Below, piece by piece: positions 1 through 7,384 of a DNA stretch of 40,612 nucleotides. The stretch lies in the NCBI GenBank assembly GCA_945883565.1, contig CAMCXO010000024.1, forward strand, positions 1 to 40,612. The letters run 5' to 3'. The position numbers were made by a program, and so were the translations under genes. The notes under the pieces were generated by a model, which was given only the letters and a program-made list of their open reading frames with translations, did not search any database and was not told the origin of the DNA. Source of the stretch: Chryseobacterium gleum (GTDB lineage: Bacteria > Bacteroidota > Bacteroidia > Flavobacteriales > Schleiferiaceae). The first letter of the stretch is position 1. Every line of letters begins with the position of its first letter.

Positions 1-17
1 AAAAATTGTCTGGAATT

Positions 18-38
18 ATGTCGCCCCTTCGGGGCTTT
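18..38. repeat. TTCG hairpin repeat, copy 1
   Basis: A 21-base unit (ATGTCGCCCC, then TTCGGGGCTTT) identical to that at 67-87. Each contains GCCCC and GGGGC arms around a TTC loop, so each can fold into a short, very GC-rich hairpin followed by T residues. Similar GCCCC-TTC-GGGGC elements are, to my knowledge, frequent in intergenic DNA of Bacteroidota; whether they act as terminators, as RNA-protecting ends or as passive repeats cannot be told from here. Confidence 0.75.
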
Positions 39-66
39 AGGTTGTGGGTACGGTTATTCTATAATC

Positions 67-87
67 ATGTCGCCCCTTCGGGGCTTT
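67..87. repeat. TTCG hairpin repeat, copy 2
   Basis: Perfect second copy of the 21-base hairpin unit at 18-38, in the same orientation and starting 49 bases after it. The sequence between the copies is A/T-rich and not itself repeated. Two units are too few, and the unit too palindromic, for a CRISPR array. Confidence 0.75.
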
Positions 88-212
88 GTTTTAGTTTATT
101 TTTTTCTCTTGTTTTTCAAGTCAGCTTCCTGAAAGGGATGAGGATTTGAATGGTGTTTGTTGGGACAAATGGGACTTTAGGGACGAAGCTGTATGCTGTT
201 TGGGATTTGCGG

Positions 213-375
213 CAGGGATTGCAGCGGAAAGCCCGGAAGCGCAATGTGGTATTTGGTACTGGAGAAAGAATTTATTAGGCGCTGAGGACTTGGAGCGGAA
301 AGCCCGGCCCGCGAGGGGCACGATAATACCTTGATTTTGCTAAAACCATTTGCCCCGCGCGGGGGCGCCCAAATG
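213..375. repeat. Composite structured intergenic repeat, copy A
   Basis: Three conserved blocks are separated by diverged spacers. Block 1 is at 213-234 (core TTGCAGCGGAAAGCCC). Block 2 is at 284-318 (core GAGCGGAAAGCCCGGCCC, ending GCGAGGGG). Block 3 is at 359-370 (GCGGGGGCGCCC). Copy B at 29034-29190 has the same blocks, with the same 71-base block 1 to block 2 distance and a 74- versus 75-base block 2 to block 3 distance. In the first spacer AGCGC (238-242) can pair with GCGCT (279-283), directly against block 2. Block 3 here also sits in a larger hairpin closed by CATTTG and CAAATG (347-375). The element lies about 20 bases beyond the stop of the minus-strand gene ending at 396, so a 3'-end role is possible. 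Confidence 0.85.
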
Positions 376-395
376 ATTGGGTTAATGGTTGGTGA

Positions 396-1313
396 TTAGT
401 TTATTTGAAGTACGACATTGCCTTTTTTGCGGCCGCTGTCTATGTAGTGATGTGCTTGTACGATTTGCTCGAGGGGGTAAACTCGGTCGATGCAGGCGGT
501 GTATTGGCCATTTTCGAACCAAGTTTTTAACTGTTCTACTTGGTGTAGGCTTTCGGCGGCTACTTCGAGGGCGCCTACGGTTTTAAATTGGCCTTGTGGG
601 GCCAATAGGTGGGCGATTTGCTTTTTATGGGTTTTGCCGATGGCGTCGAATATGGCGTCGTAGGTTTTGTTGAGGGTATGGTAATCGAGGTTGTTGTAAT
701 GCCATATTTGTTGGGCGCCGAGGCTTTTTACAAGGTCCTCGCCTTTTTGTCCGCACACCACATCTACCTCGGCTTTAAAGTTTCGGGCTACTTGAATGGC
801 GGCGGTGCCCACGGCTCCACTGCCTCCAATTATAAGTACTTTGGCTGATGGGTTTTGAGCTAGGCCCATTTTTTCGAGAAAATAGATGGCCGTTTGTCCG
901 CCAAAAACCAAGGCTGCCGCTTCCTGGTGGGTGGCGTTGTGGGGCATAAGGTGAAAATGGGCGGTTTCGGGGAGGCAGAGGTATTCGGCATAGGTGCCGA
1001 AGCGCATTCCGGTCATGCCAAAAACGGCATCTCCAGGTTTAAAGCGTTTAACATTATTGCCTACTGATTCGACTACGCCCGAAAACACATTGCCCAAAAT
1101 GGGTTTGCGCGGTTTATTAAAGCCTAATACCAAACGCATAATGGGTTTTAAAAGTCCTTTTACCACCAAGCCTCTTACCCGGGCATCGCCTGAATTTACC
1201 GCACTGGCTTTAATTTGGATTAAAACTTCGTGCGGTTTTGGAGTTGGCTTTGGTAATTCGACCAGTTTTAACACCTCGGGAGGGCCGTACTGGGTGCAGA
1301 CAATGGCTTTCAT
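396..1313 (-). CDS. MDR-family NAD(P)-dependent oxidoreductase (zinc-free quinone-reductase-like)
   Basis: A 305-residue member of the medium-chain dehydrogenase/reductase superfamily. The N-terminal GroES-like domain (about 1-125) begins with the usual MKAIVCTQYGPPEVL pattern, and a Rossmann nucleotide-binding motif GGSGAVG is at about 163-169. The cysteine and histidine ligands of the zinc alcohol dehydrogenases are not evident, so a zinc-independent quinone or enone reductase using NADPH is more likely; the substrate cannot be inferred. The length is slightly short but within range for the family. It starts only 18 bases after the peptidase gene upstream, so the two are probably co-transcribed although functionally unrelated. 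The composite repeat hairpin lies just beyond its stop. Confidence 0.85.
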   Translation of the reverse strand: MKAIVCTQYGPPEVLKLVELPKPTPKPHEVLIQIKASAVNSGDARVRGLVVKGLLKPIMRLVLGFNKPRKPILGNVFSGVVESVGNNVKRFKPGDAVFGMTGMRFGTYAEYLCLPETAHFHLMPHNATHQEAAALVFGGQTAIYFLEKMGLAQNPSAKVLIIGGSGAVGTAAIQVARNFKAEVDVVCGQKGEDLVKSLGAQQIWHYNNLDYHTLNKTYDAIFDAIGKTHKKQIAHLLAPQGQFKTVGALEVAAESLHQVEQLKTWFENGQYTACIDRVYPLEQIVQAHHYIDSGRKKGNVVLQIN

Positions 1314-1331
1314 GGAGAAGGGAGTGTTTTA

Positions 1332-2510
1332 TTAAAGTCCTAATTGCCTTGCTATGGCTTTTGGCAGGGCTTTTTTGTGCAAGACGAAGCTGATGGTTTT
1401 ATGCTTAACAAACGATTCGGAGGCGTATAAATAGCCGTTTTTATAAAAGGGGTTTTCGAGTTCGCCCCAAGAATTTTTAACCAGATAGAAACGTTTGCCG
1501 TTTTGGTCTTCGCTTATTCCGGTTATTTGCATGCCGTGGTCGTCGGTGGTTTCCCAATTGTCGAAGCTTTTTTGACGCAGGGCTTCGTCTACTTGAAGTT
1601 CGGGAAATCCTGGAAGAAAGATATCGTCGAGTCCCAGCGCGGCAGCAGCTTGACGGTCGGGGTTTACGGCCAGTCCTTTTCTAATGTTAAATCCTTTTTC
1701 GCTTACATCGGTGGCCCAGGCCAGCGAATGGTTTTGGCTAAGGGCGTGGTTTACACATTCCATAAGGTCGTTAAGGGGCAAATTATAGGCGGTGCCCCAC
1801 ATCCAGTTGTCGGGTACTTCTATAAACATAGAAGTGTAATAGGGCTGATGGGTAAAGCTGGTGATTTGGATATAATCGCTGGCCGAAATTTTAAGCACTT
1901 GGTCGGCGAAGGATCGAGGGCTGTATTTTTTGCCTTCCCAATTAAATTCGTTGGGTACCGCGCCCATATAAGCATCGAGGAGGGCGTTTACCGAGGTTTT
2001 CCAAGTGTTTGAAATGGTTTTGCCTTCGTTTTTTAATACCGCATCCAAAACCGCTTTGAGGGCGGTTTCCAGTTCGTCGTGGTTTATTTGGGTCTGGCCT
2101 GTTGGCAAACCGCTGTATACAGCTTGTGGCAAGGCGCCAAAAGATTGCAGTACCATGAGGGCATCGGGCAAAGCCCCGCCTTGGGCAAAATTGATACGGC
2201 CGTGCATGCGGATGTATTTTTCGGCCTTGAGTTCGTAGGTTTTTCGCACCACGTACAATTCGCTTAGGTCTATGAACTTTTTATTTTGGCGTAGATACTC
2301 GGTTTCGAGGAAGCTCACAGTTGAAAAGCTCCAGCAGGTACTTGATCGGCCTTGATCGCTTACAGGTCCTGCTTCTACATTGATAACTTCTTTGAATTGA
2401 TAGGCATCGGCCCCTGCGCCTTGGTTGTCTTTTACTTTGTTTATTAAATCGACCTGTGCGTAGGTGTTAAAGGCGCATAAAACCGCCAATGACCAGAAGA
2501 GCTTCTTCAT
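1332..2510 (-). CDS. Secreted C1-type cysteine peptidase (bleomycin hydrolase/PepC-like)
   Basis: A 392-residue papain-fold peptidase of the C1B type. The catalytic Cys59 is in DQGRSSTCWSFS with the oxyanion Gln53; the His lies in TTDDHGMQITGI and the Asn in YLVKNSWGE near the C terminus, so the catalytic set is complete. Residues 1-18 (MKKLFWSLAVLCAFNTYA) are a signal peptide, giving a periplasmic or secreted enzyme, unlike the cytoplasmic PepC of firmicutes. The ATG at 2510 is chosen over an in-frame GTG at 2570, because that GTG falls inside the terminator of the preceding gene and would bury the signal peptide. It probably acts as an aminopeptidase or oligopeptidase. The oxidoreductase gene follows 18 bases later. 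Confidence 0.88.
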   Translation of the reverse strand: MKKLFWSLAVLCAFNTYAQVDLINKVKDNQGAGADAYQFKEVINVEAGPVSDQGRSSTCWSFSTVSFLETEYLRQNKKFIDLSELYVVRKTYELKAEKYIRMHGRINFAQGGALPDALMVLQSFGALPQAVYSGLPTGQTQINHDELETALKAVLDAVLKNEGKTISNTWKTSVNALLDAYMGAVPNEFNWEGKKYSPRSFADQVLKISASDYIQITSFTHQPYYTSMFIEVPDNWMWGTAYNLPLNDLMECVNHALSQNHSLAWATDVSEKGFNIRKGLAVNPDRQAAAALGLDDIFLPGFPELQVDEALRQKSFDNWETTDDHGMQITGISEDQNGKRFYLVKNSWGELENPFYKNGYLYASESFVKHKTISFVLHKKALPKAIARQLGL

Positions 2511-2558
2511 GTTTAAAACAATTTGCTCAAATATAGCAGACAGAGCCTGTGGCCAAAT

Positions 2559-2593
2559 AAAAAAAGGCACCTCTGTTAAGAGGTGCCCTTTTT
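2559..2593 (-). terminator. Rho-independent terminator, bidirectional
   Basis: A perfect 9-base-pair stem, GGCACCTCT (2566-2574) with AGAGGTGCC (2579-2587), has a GTTA loop. It is flanked by seven A's on the left and five T's on the right, so it can terminate in both directions. On the minus strand it lies about 27 bases after the LruC-protein stop and ahead of the peptidase start at 2510, separating the two genes into different transcripts. Confidence 0.9.
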
Positions 2594-2613
2594 GAACCTA
2601 AAACCTAAAACGA

Positions 2614-5600
2614 CTATTTTGAGCGTTGAGCGGGTGTTTTTGAGGGGGCATCAATCGGGTTGCGCTTGCCGGTGCTGCCTTGGTTGCCGCTGTTGTCGAG
2701 CTGAATGTTGTATATGTTGCCGCCCTCTCTAAATCCGGGTAAATCGATAAACCAGTTTGGGTATAAAGCGCCTCCACTTTCGGCCCAGATTTTAAACTTT
2801 GGATAAGCCAAGAGGATGTTGACTTGTTCGCGTGGGTAATCGTATGTGCCTGAAATGTTAAGGGCCCAAGGGTGGTTTTTGTTGTTCACGTAGTAACGGT
2901 TACTTTCCGGTTTCGAATCGTCTGATGCACTGCCAACCAGCGCCACATTGGCCAAATCGGTTGGAGCATAATGAGGAAGGTGTACTTCGCGTCCACGGTT
3001 TTGGTTAACGATTAAGAAGGGGTTGAAATTTTGAATGTTCAAATCGTTAATGTGGTACTTATTGGGTGTAAAGGTGAAAGTGGCCTTCATGGTAACAGGG
3101 GCCACCACCGGGTTGTCGGGGTTGGTGTTGATGCCTACGCCAACACCACCAGGGAATGGCATGATGTTAAAGCTGTTGTCGTACAGAATAAAGGTTGGTT
3201 TGCTTTGACCAGCTTCTAAGCCATTTGCTGCAAGGTTAACGTAGTTTTCGCTTAAGATGCTGCCACTGGCCTGTATATCGTTTAAATCGAAAGCGGTGGA
3301 GTTGAACTGGAAACCAAAACCGTTTCGGTATTCTGCCCCAACGGCTCTCAAAATAAAAGTGACTTCTACTTCTTTGAGCATATTGGTCATAGAGGTTACA
3401 ATTTTAAACTGGTAGTCGATAACCAAGTCGTTCAAATCGTAGTCTCCTTCGTAAGGCCACATGTCTTCGGCGGCAAAAGCGTTAAATCCAAAGTTGGGGT
3501 AGTAGTTCACAATTTCGCCTCCTGCTGTGGCAAAAGGCACAACGGCTTGGGCAGGAAGAAGGCTTTCGAAGCCTGCATTGTCGATTGCAAAGAATGGAAT
3601 ATTTACGCTTACATCGCCATCTACAGGATCAATTTCCATTATGTTGAGAGGACGGCCCTGAGCGTCGGTATTTAACACAATACCCTGAACTGGGAAGTTT
3701 GATGAGGTGTAGTTGGTGCCGTCTATGTTAAGGGCATTGGCCTGACTTGGGAAAGCTGAAATGCGGATAGATACCACTTGACCGTCGGGATCGTTACCGC
3801 CAAACAAAGTGGCTGGAAGGGATACGAAGGAGTTGCCGCCCGGATTGCTTTGCGATAATGCGGTTTGACCTGTGGCTGTAGGCAACTGTTGAATGCCAAA
3901 ATGGGCATGGGTGGTGATGCTCCCCGAAACCACAGTAACGGTTAATTTAGCATCAATAAGACCATCGCTTCCGGCCGCATTTCCAAGGTTTTCGCCGGTG
4001 AACACCCAAGCAGAAGGCAGGCTAATAGCGGGTAAAGGCTGCCCGGTGCTTGCCGTTAATTGGCTAATGGCTACTGTATAATTGCCCGCATTGAGGTTGC
4101 TGAAGGCGAAACTTCCATCGGCACCCAATTGAACGCTTTGTAGAACGGCGGTTGGAGTTTGGTAAACCAAAGCATAAAGTGGCGAGCCGCCGGCAGCGCC
4201 AACCCCTGTTCCGTTTACGGTATTATCCTTTAAGCCATTGGCATCTAGAAACACCTGTCCGGTTAGACCGCTTAACATTTCCTGAATGCCAAAGTTGGCT
4301 TGAGATGTGGTAACCAATGCCGACACTGTAACGGATAATATGCCGTTTGCGTTGCCATCGTTTCCGTTCAAGCCCACGTTTTCGCCAGTGTTAATCCAGT
4401 TAGATGGCAAAGAAGCCGTGGTTCCGTTTAAATTGGAAGTGAGTACCAAATTGTAGCTACCGGCGCTTAGGCCGCTGAAACTATAAGTTCCATCACTCGC
4501 AATGCCTACAGAGCTAACTAAGGCGTTTGAGCTGTTTAATAAAGTGGCGTATAGTTGGGTAGAAGCCGGATTGTATATGGCAGTTCCATTTACATCGGCA
4601 TTGCCGTCTGTATCGTTAAATACAGAGCCGCTTATACCACCCAAATTCTCACGGATTCCAAAATTTACATTGGCTGTGGTATTGCCTGCGGTAACACTTG
4701 CTGATACCACACCATTGGCGGTGCCGTCGTTTCCAACTAAGCCAACATTTTCGCCGGTGTTTATCCAGTTGGCTGGTAAAGAAGCCGAGGTTCCATTCAA
4801 AATGGTAGTAATAATTACGCTGTAGTTACCGGCGCTTAAACCGCTGAAACTGTAGGTGCCATCGTTGGCAATGGCTATAGAGTTAACCAAGGCGTTGACA
4901 TTATTTAACAATGTAGCATAAAGCTGAGTGTTCGTCGGGTTATAGACGGCAATTCCGTCTACATCGCTGTCGCCATCGGTATCGTTAAATACCAGTCCGC
5001 TAATACCACCTAAATTCTCACGAATTCCAAAATTTACATTGGCTGTGGTATTGCCTGCGGTAACACTGGCTGATACCACACCATTGGCGGTGCCGTCGTT
5101 TCCAACCAAGCCAACATTTTCGCCGGTGTTTATCCAAGTTAGAGGGAGTGCAGCCGTGGTTCCATTTAAAGTGGTGGTTAATACCACCGAATATTGGCCA
5201 ACTGCTACTGAACTAAAGCTATAAGCACCATTGTTGCCAATGGCTACAGAAGCTACCAAGGCATTGCTGCTGTTAAACAGGCTAGCGTATAATTGTGTAG
5301 AGGCCGGATTAAAAACAGGTGTTCCGTTTACATCGGTATTGGCATCTGTATCTTGGAAAACAAAACCACTAATGCCTCCTACATTCTCGCGAATGCCAAA
5401 GTTTACGTTAGAGGTAGTGTTGCCTGATGTAACTGCAGCCGATACCAATCCGTTGGCGGTACCGTCGGTGCCACTCAAACCCACATTTTCGCCTGTGTTT
5501 ATCCAATTGGCTGGCAAAGAAGCTGTGGTGCCATTTAAAGCCGTGGTCAGTACCACACTGTAGTTGCCTGGGCTTAAACTGCTATAGCTGTAGGTGCCAT

Positions 5601-7206
5601 CGTTGGCAATGGCAACTGAGCTAACCAAGGCGTTTGAGGCGTCTAGTAAAGTGGCGTACAATTGGGTTGAAGCCGGATTGTAAACGGGCGTACCGTTTAC
5701 GTGGGCATCGCCGTTTTGGTCTAGGTACACATTGCCATTTAAGACTCCTGGGGGGGTGGCACAAGTGGTTCCATTGCAATTCATTACTTGGGTAAAGTCG
5801 GCTGTGGTAAACGAAGCAATTTGACCGCTGGTGCCTGCTTTGGCAGAAAACTGCTGATCTTGAAGGCTGCTTAAGGTATAAGTTATGGTGAATGAGCCTG
5901 CAAGGCCACCGCCTATACCGCTGGTGTTGTCGAGTTTAAATCCACTGAAAGGGTCGCTTCCCAAATTTGGGCCGTTTACGTAGTTGTAGTTTAATCCACC
6001 GCTCAAAACATTTACGCTTACATTAGAATAAGAGCCCGGGATGGCTTCAACCGAAAAATGCGAGAGCGTTTTGCAGGTGGGGCCACCGCAGCCATTGTGA
6101 TCGACTTTTACCGTAATGGTGTAGGTGCCGTTGCAATTTTGAACTACATCGGTTATGGTGGTGGTAAATCCTCCGCCATTGCTGCCGCTCACGTTGCAAC
6201 TTGGTGGTGGTGGTGGGCTGGAAGCGTTCATGCCTTCGGGATTGCAGGCCGTAACCGGAATGCTGGTGGTGCATGCCATTGAGGCTGGGGCGTTAATTAA
6301 GCCTGCACCTGTAAAACTTCCTCCAATGCATAGATCGGTTGTGCCTGAAACATAAGCACCGCCGTTTGAGTTAAGATTTCCGGTAATTTTTACTCCATTG
6401 GTATTTCCGCTGCCTTGAATGTTGCCATTTAGCCACATACTGCCGGCCGAAAGCATGGCGCCATCGTATAAACGGGCGCTGCTGCCGCCATTGATGTACA
6501 TAATAAGGCCCGATTTGGCGTAGCCATAATTGTGGAAGGTGATGTTCACATGAATTTCTTTGTCGGCAATCATTGAACATTCGTTGCGCATTTGAGAGCC
6601 ACCGTTTAGTTTAATATCGTTTTTGGCGTAAAGAGATCCGGCATTCAAACCGTTTGGGCTATTGTGGTTGTAGCTGCCGTTGTTCACGCTAATACTCCCG
6701 TGGTTGGTATATTGAGCCGGGTTGTTCATGTTGAAGTCACCACCGCTTACCACCATAGTACCGTAATTGAAGAAGTTGGCATTGGGGGCAAAGCCATTGG
6801 TGAAAGTGAGTTGATTGCTCCAGTTGTAAAATCCCTGGCAACCGGAGTTTATGCCGCCACTGTTTTGAACCGTTACCGTTGCGCCTGAGGTTATTTCTAT
6901 GGAAGAATTTTGGTCGAAACTCCATGAAGTGATGGTGGCATTGCCACAAATGCGAATGTGGGCGTTTCGGGCGTTGATGCTGCCATTAAACGTACCGGTA
7001 ATGCAGAATTTTTTGCCTGCATTGGGGTCGTTGTTGTTTAGGTTGAGGTTTAAATTGCCAGAGTGGTTGTTGTATACAATATCGCAACCCGAGCTGCAAT
7101 CCGGACTAGCGGGAAGGCTCACTACATCGTCGGCCATGGCCACAGAGCCTAGAAAGCTTAAAGTAAGCAAGGCGAGTTTCGTAAACAGTCGCTTCATCGT
7201 TTTCAT
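2614..7206 (-). CDS. LruC-domain surface protein with five SdrD_B-like repeats
   Basis: A secreted protein of about 1530 residues. Signal peptide 1-25 (MKTMKRLFTKLALL...SVAMA). Residues about 30-330 are Asn/Gly/Ser-rich with short beta-helix-like turns. A Pro run and a cysteine-containing domain follow (about 335-485). Five repeats of about 123 residues (about 488-1108) resemble SdrD_B/Cna_B-type beta-sandwiches, each with DTDG-like loops, TINTGENVGL-like and NFGIRE segments. The C-terminal part (from about 1225) has the AEDMWPYEGDYDLNDLV signature of LruC domains (DUF4842 type), which are acidic and perhaps calcium-binding. No lipobox and no obvious type IX sorting tail is visible, so the anchoring route is unclear. 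The ATG at 7206 (or 7197) is preferred to that at 7242 because it starts the signal peptide. Likely an adhesin or matrix protein. It sits alone between a hairpin and a strong terminator. Confidence 0.85.
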   Translation of the reverse strand: MKTMKRLFTKLALLTLSFLGSVAMADDVVSLPASPDCSSGCDIVYNNHSGNLNLNLNNNDPNAGKKFCITGTFNGSINARNAHIRICGNATITSWSFDQNSSIEITSGATVTVQNSGGINSGCQGFYNWSNQLTFTNGFAPNANFFNYGTMVVSGGDFNMNNPAQYTNHGSISVNNGSYNHNSPNGLNAGSLYAKNDIKLNGGSQMRNECSMIADKEIHVNITFHNYGYAKSGLIMYINGGSSARLYDGAMLSAGSMWLNGNIQGSGNTNGVKITGNLNSNGGAYVSGTTDLCIGGSFTGAGLINAPASMACTTSIPVTACNPEGMNASSPPPPPSCNVSGSNGGGFTTTITDVVQNCNGTYTITVKVDHNGCGGPTCKTLSHFSVEAIPGSYSNVSVNVLSGGLNYNYVNGPNLGSDPFSGFKLDNTSGIGGGLAGSFTITYTLSSLQDQQFSAKAGTSGQIASFTTADFTQVMNCNGTTCATPPGVLNGNVYLDQNGDAHVNGTPVYNPASTQLYATLLDASNALVSSVAIANDGTYSYSSLSPGNYSVVLTTALNGTTASLPANWINTGENVGLSGTDGTANGLVSAAVTSGNTTSNVNFGIRENVGGISGFVFQDTDANTDVNGTPVFNPASTQLYASLFNSSNALVASVAIGNNGAYSFSSVAVGQYSVVLTTTLNGTTAALPLTWINTGENVGLVGNDGTANGVVSASVTAGNTTANVNFGIRENLGGISGLVFNDTDGDSDVDGIAVYNPTNTQLYATLLNNVNALVNSIAIANDGTYSFSGLSAGNYSVIITTILNGTSASLPANWINTGENVGLVGNDGTANGVVSASVTAGNTTANVNFGIRENLGGISGSVFNDTDGNADVNGTAIYNPASTQLYATLLNSSNALVSSVGIASDGTYSFSGLSAGSYNLVLTSNLNGTTASLPSNWINTGENVGLNGNDGNANGILSVTVSALVTTSQANFGIQEMLSGLTGQVFLDANGLKDNTVNGTGVGAAGGSPLYALVYQTPTAVLQSVQLGADGSFAFSNLNAGNYTVAISQLTASTGQPLPAISLPSAWVFTGENLGNAAGSDGLIDAKLTVTVVSGSITTHAHFGIQQLPTATGQTALSQSNPGGNSFVSLPATLFGGNDPDGQVVSIRISAFPSQANALNIDGTNYTSSNFPVQGIVLNTDAQGRPLNIMEIDPVDGDVSVNIPFFAIDNAGFESLLPAQAVVPFATAGGEIVNYYPNFGFNAFAAEDMWPYEGDYDLNDLVIDYQFKIVTSMTNMLKEVEVTFILRAVGAEYRNGFGFQFNSTAFDLNDIQASGSILSENYVNLAANGLEAGQSKPTFILYDNSFNIMPFPGGVGVGINTNPDNPVVAPVTMKATFTFTPNKYHINDLNIQNFNPFLIVNQNRGREVHLPHYAPTDLANVALVGSASDDSKPESNRYYVNNKNHPWALNISGTYDYPREQVNILLAYPKFKIWAESGGALYPNWFIDLPGFREGGNIYNIQLDNSGNQGSTGKRNPIDAPSKTPAQRSK
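3885..5745 (-). repeat. Five in-gene tandem repeats of about 369 bp
   Basis: The SdrD_B-like modules are also visible as DNA repeats with a period of 369 bp (123 codons). Between the second/third and third/fourth modules, 4640-4767 and 5009-5136 differ at only 4 of 128 positions, far less than the rest of the modules. The two outer modules are more diverged and the last one is longer. The pattern indicates recent duplication or gene conversion of the inner modules, so copy number may vary between strains. Confidence 0.85.
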
Positions 7207-7355
7207 ATTTATAGATTCATAATTAAGACAGAATGTGCCCATAAGGCATAACCCTCCATCTTAAAGAGTATCAAGCCTTATACCTAAATTAAAGCTATTT
7301 GCAAAATCATGATAATCGCGCTTTTACAGAAATCTCCTTCGCCCCAAGATTCCCA

Positions 7356-7379
7356 TTATTGGAAAGGGTTCCCCAATAA
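7356..7379. terminator. Hairpin just after the MutS2-type gene, possible terminator
   Basis: TTATTGG (7356-7362) pairs with CCAATAA (7373-7379) over 7 bases, with inner GG/CC pairing. It lies 6 bases beyond the minus-strand stop at 7385. No T run follows in the transcribed direction, so it may be a weak terminator or an mRNA 3'-end structure. About 140 bases separate it from the LruC-protein start, and the promoter of that gene must lie there; no promoter was assigned with confidence. Confidence 0.4.
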
Positions 7380-7384
7380 ACCAC

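Larger units (their letters stand above)
1..395. other. Gene-free intergenic stretch at window start
   Basis: No convincing coding region lies here. The short open frames on both strands run through repeat blocks and read out the same pseudo-peptides (LAGRAFR, GLSAAIP) as the other repeat copy near 29 kb, which marks them as repeat artefacts. The stretch holds two TTCG hairpin repeats (18-38 and 67-87) and copy A of a composite structured repeat (213-375). The part between 88 and 212 shows nothing recognisable. The stretch lies 3' of the minus-strand oxidoreductase gene that ends at 396, so it would be transcribed as its 3' untranslated region or terminator zone. Confidence 0.8.

Noticed and set aside
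18-87. Possible CRISPR array
   Set aside because: Only two units, strongly self-complementary, 28 bases between them, no Cas genes in the window.
121-334. Short open frames on both strands in the first intergenic region
   Set aside because: They run through the composite repeat blocks and share peptide strings with frames in repeat copy B; no gene-like start, context or composition.
1503-2012. A 169-codon plus-strand frame
   Set aside because: Antisense to the C1-type peptidase, whose catalytic residues are intact; the frame is a shadow of its codon pattern.
2511-2570. N-terminal extension of the peptidase to a GTG at 2570
   Set aside because: The GTG lies within a strong terminator stem and the extension would precede a good signal peptide.
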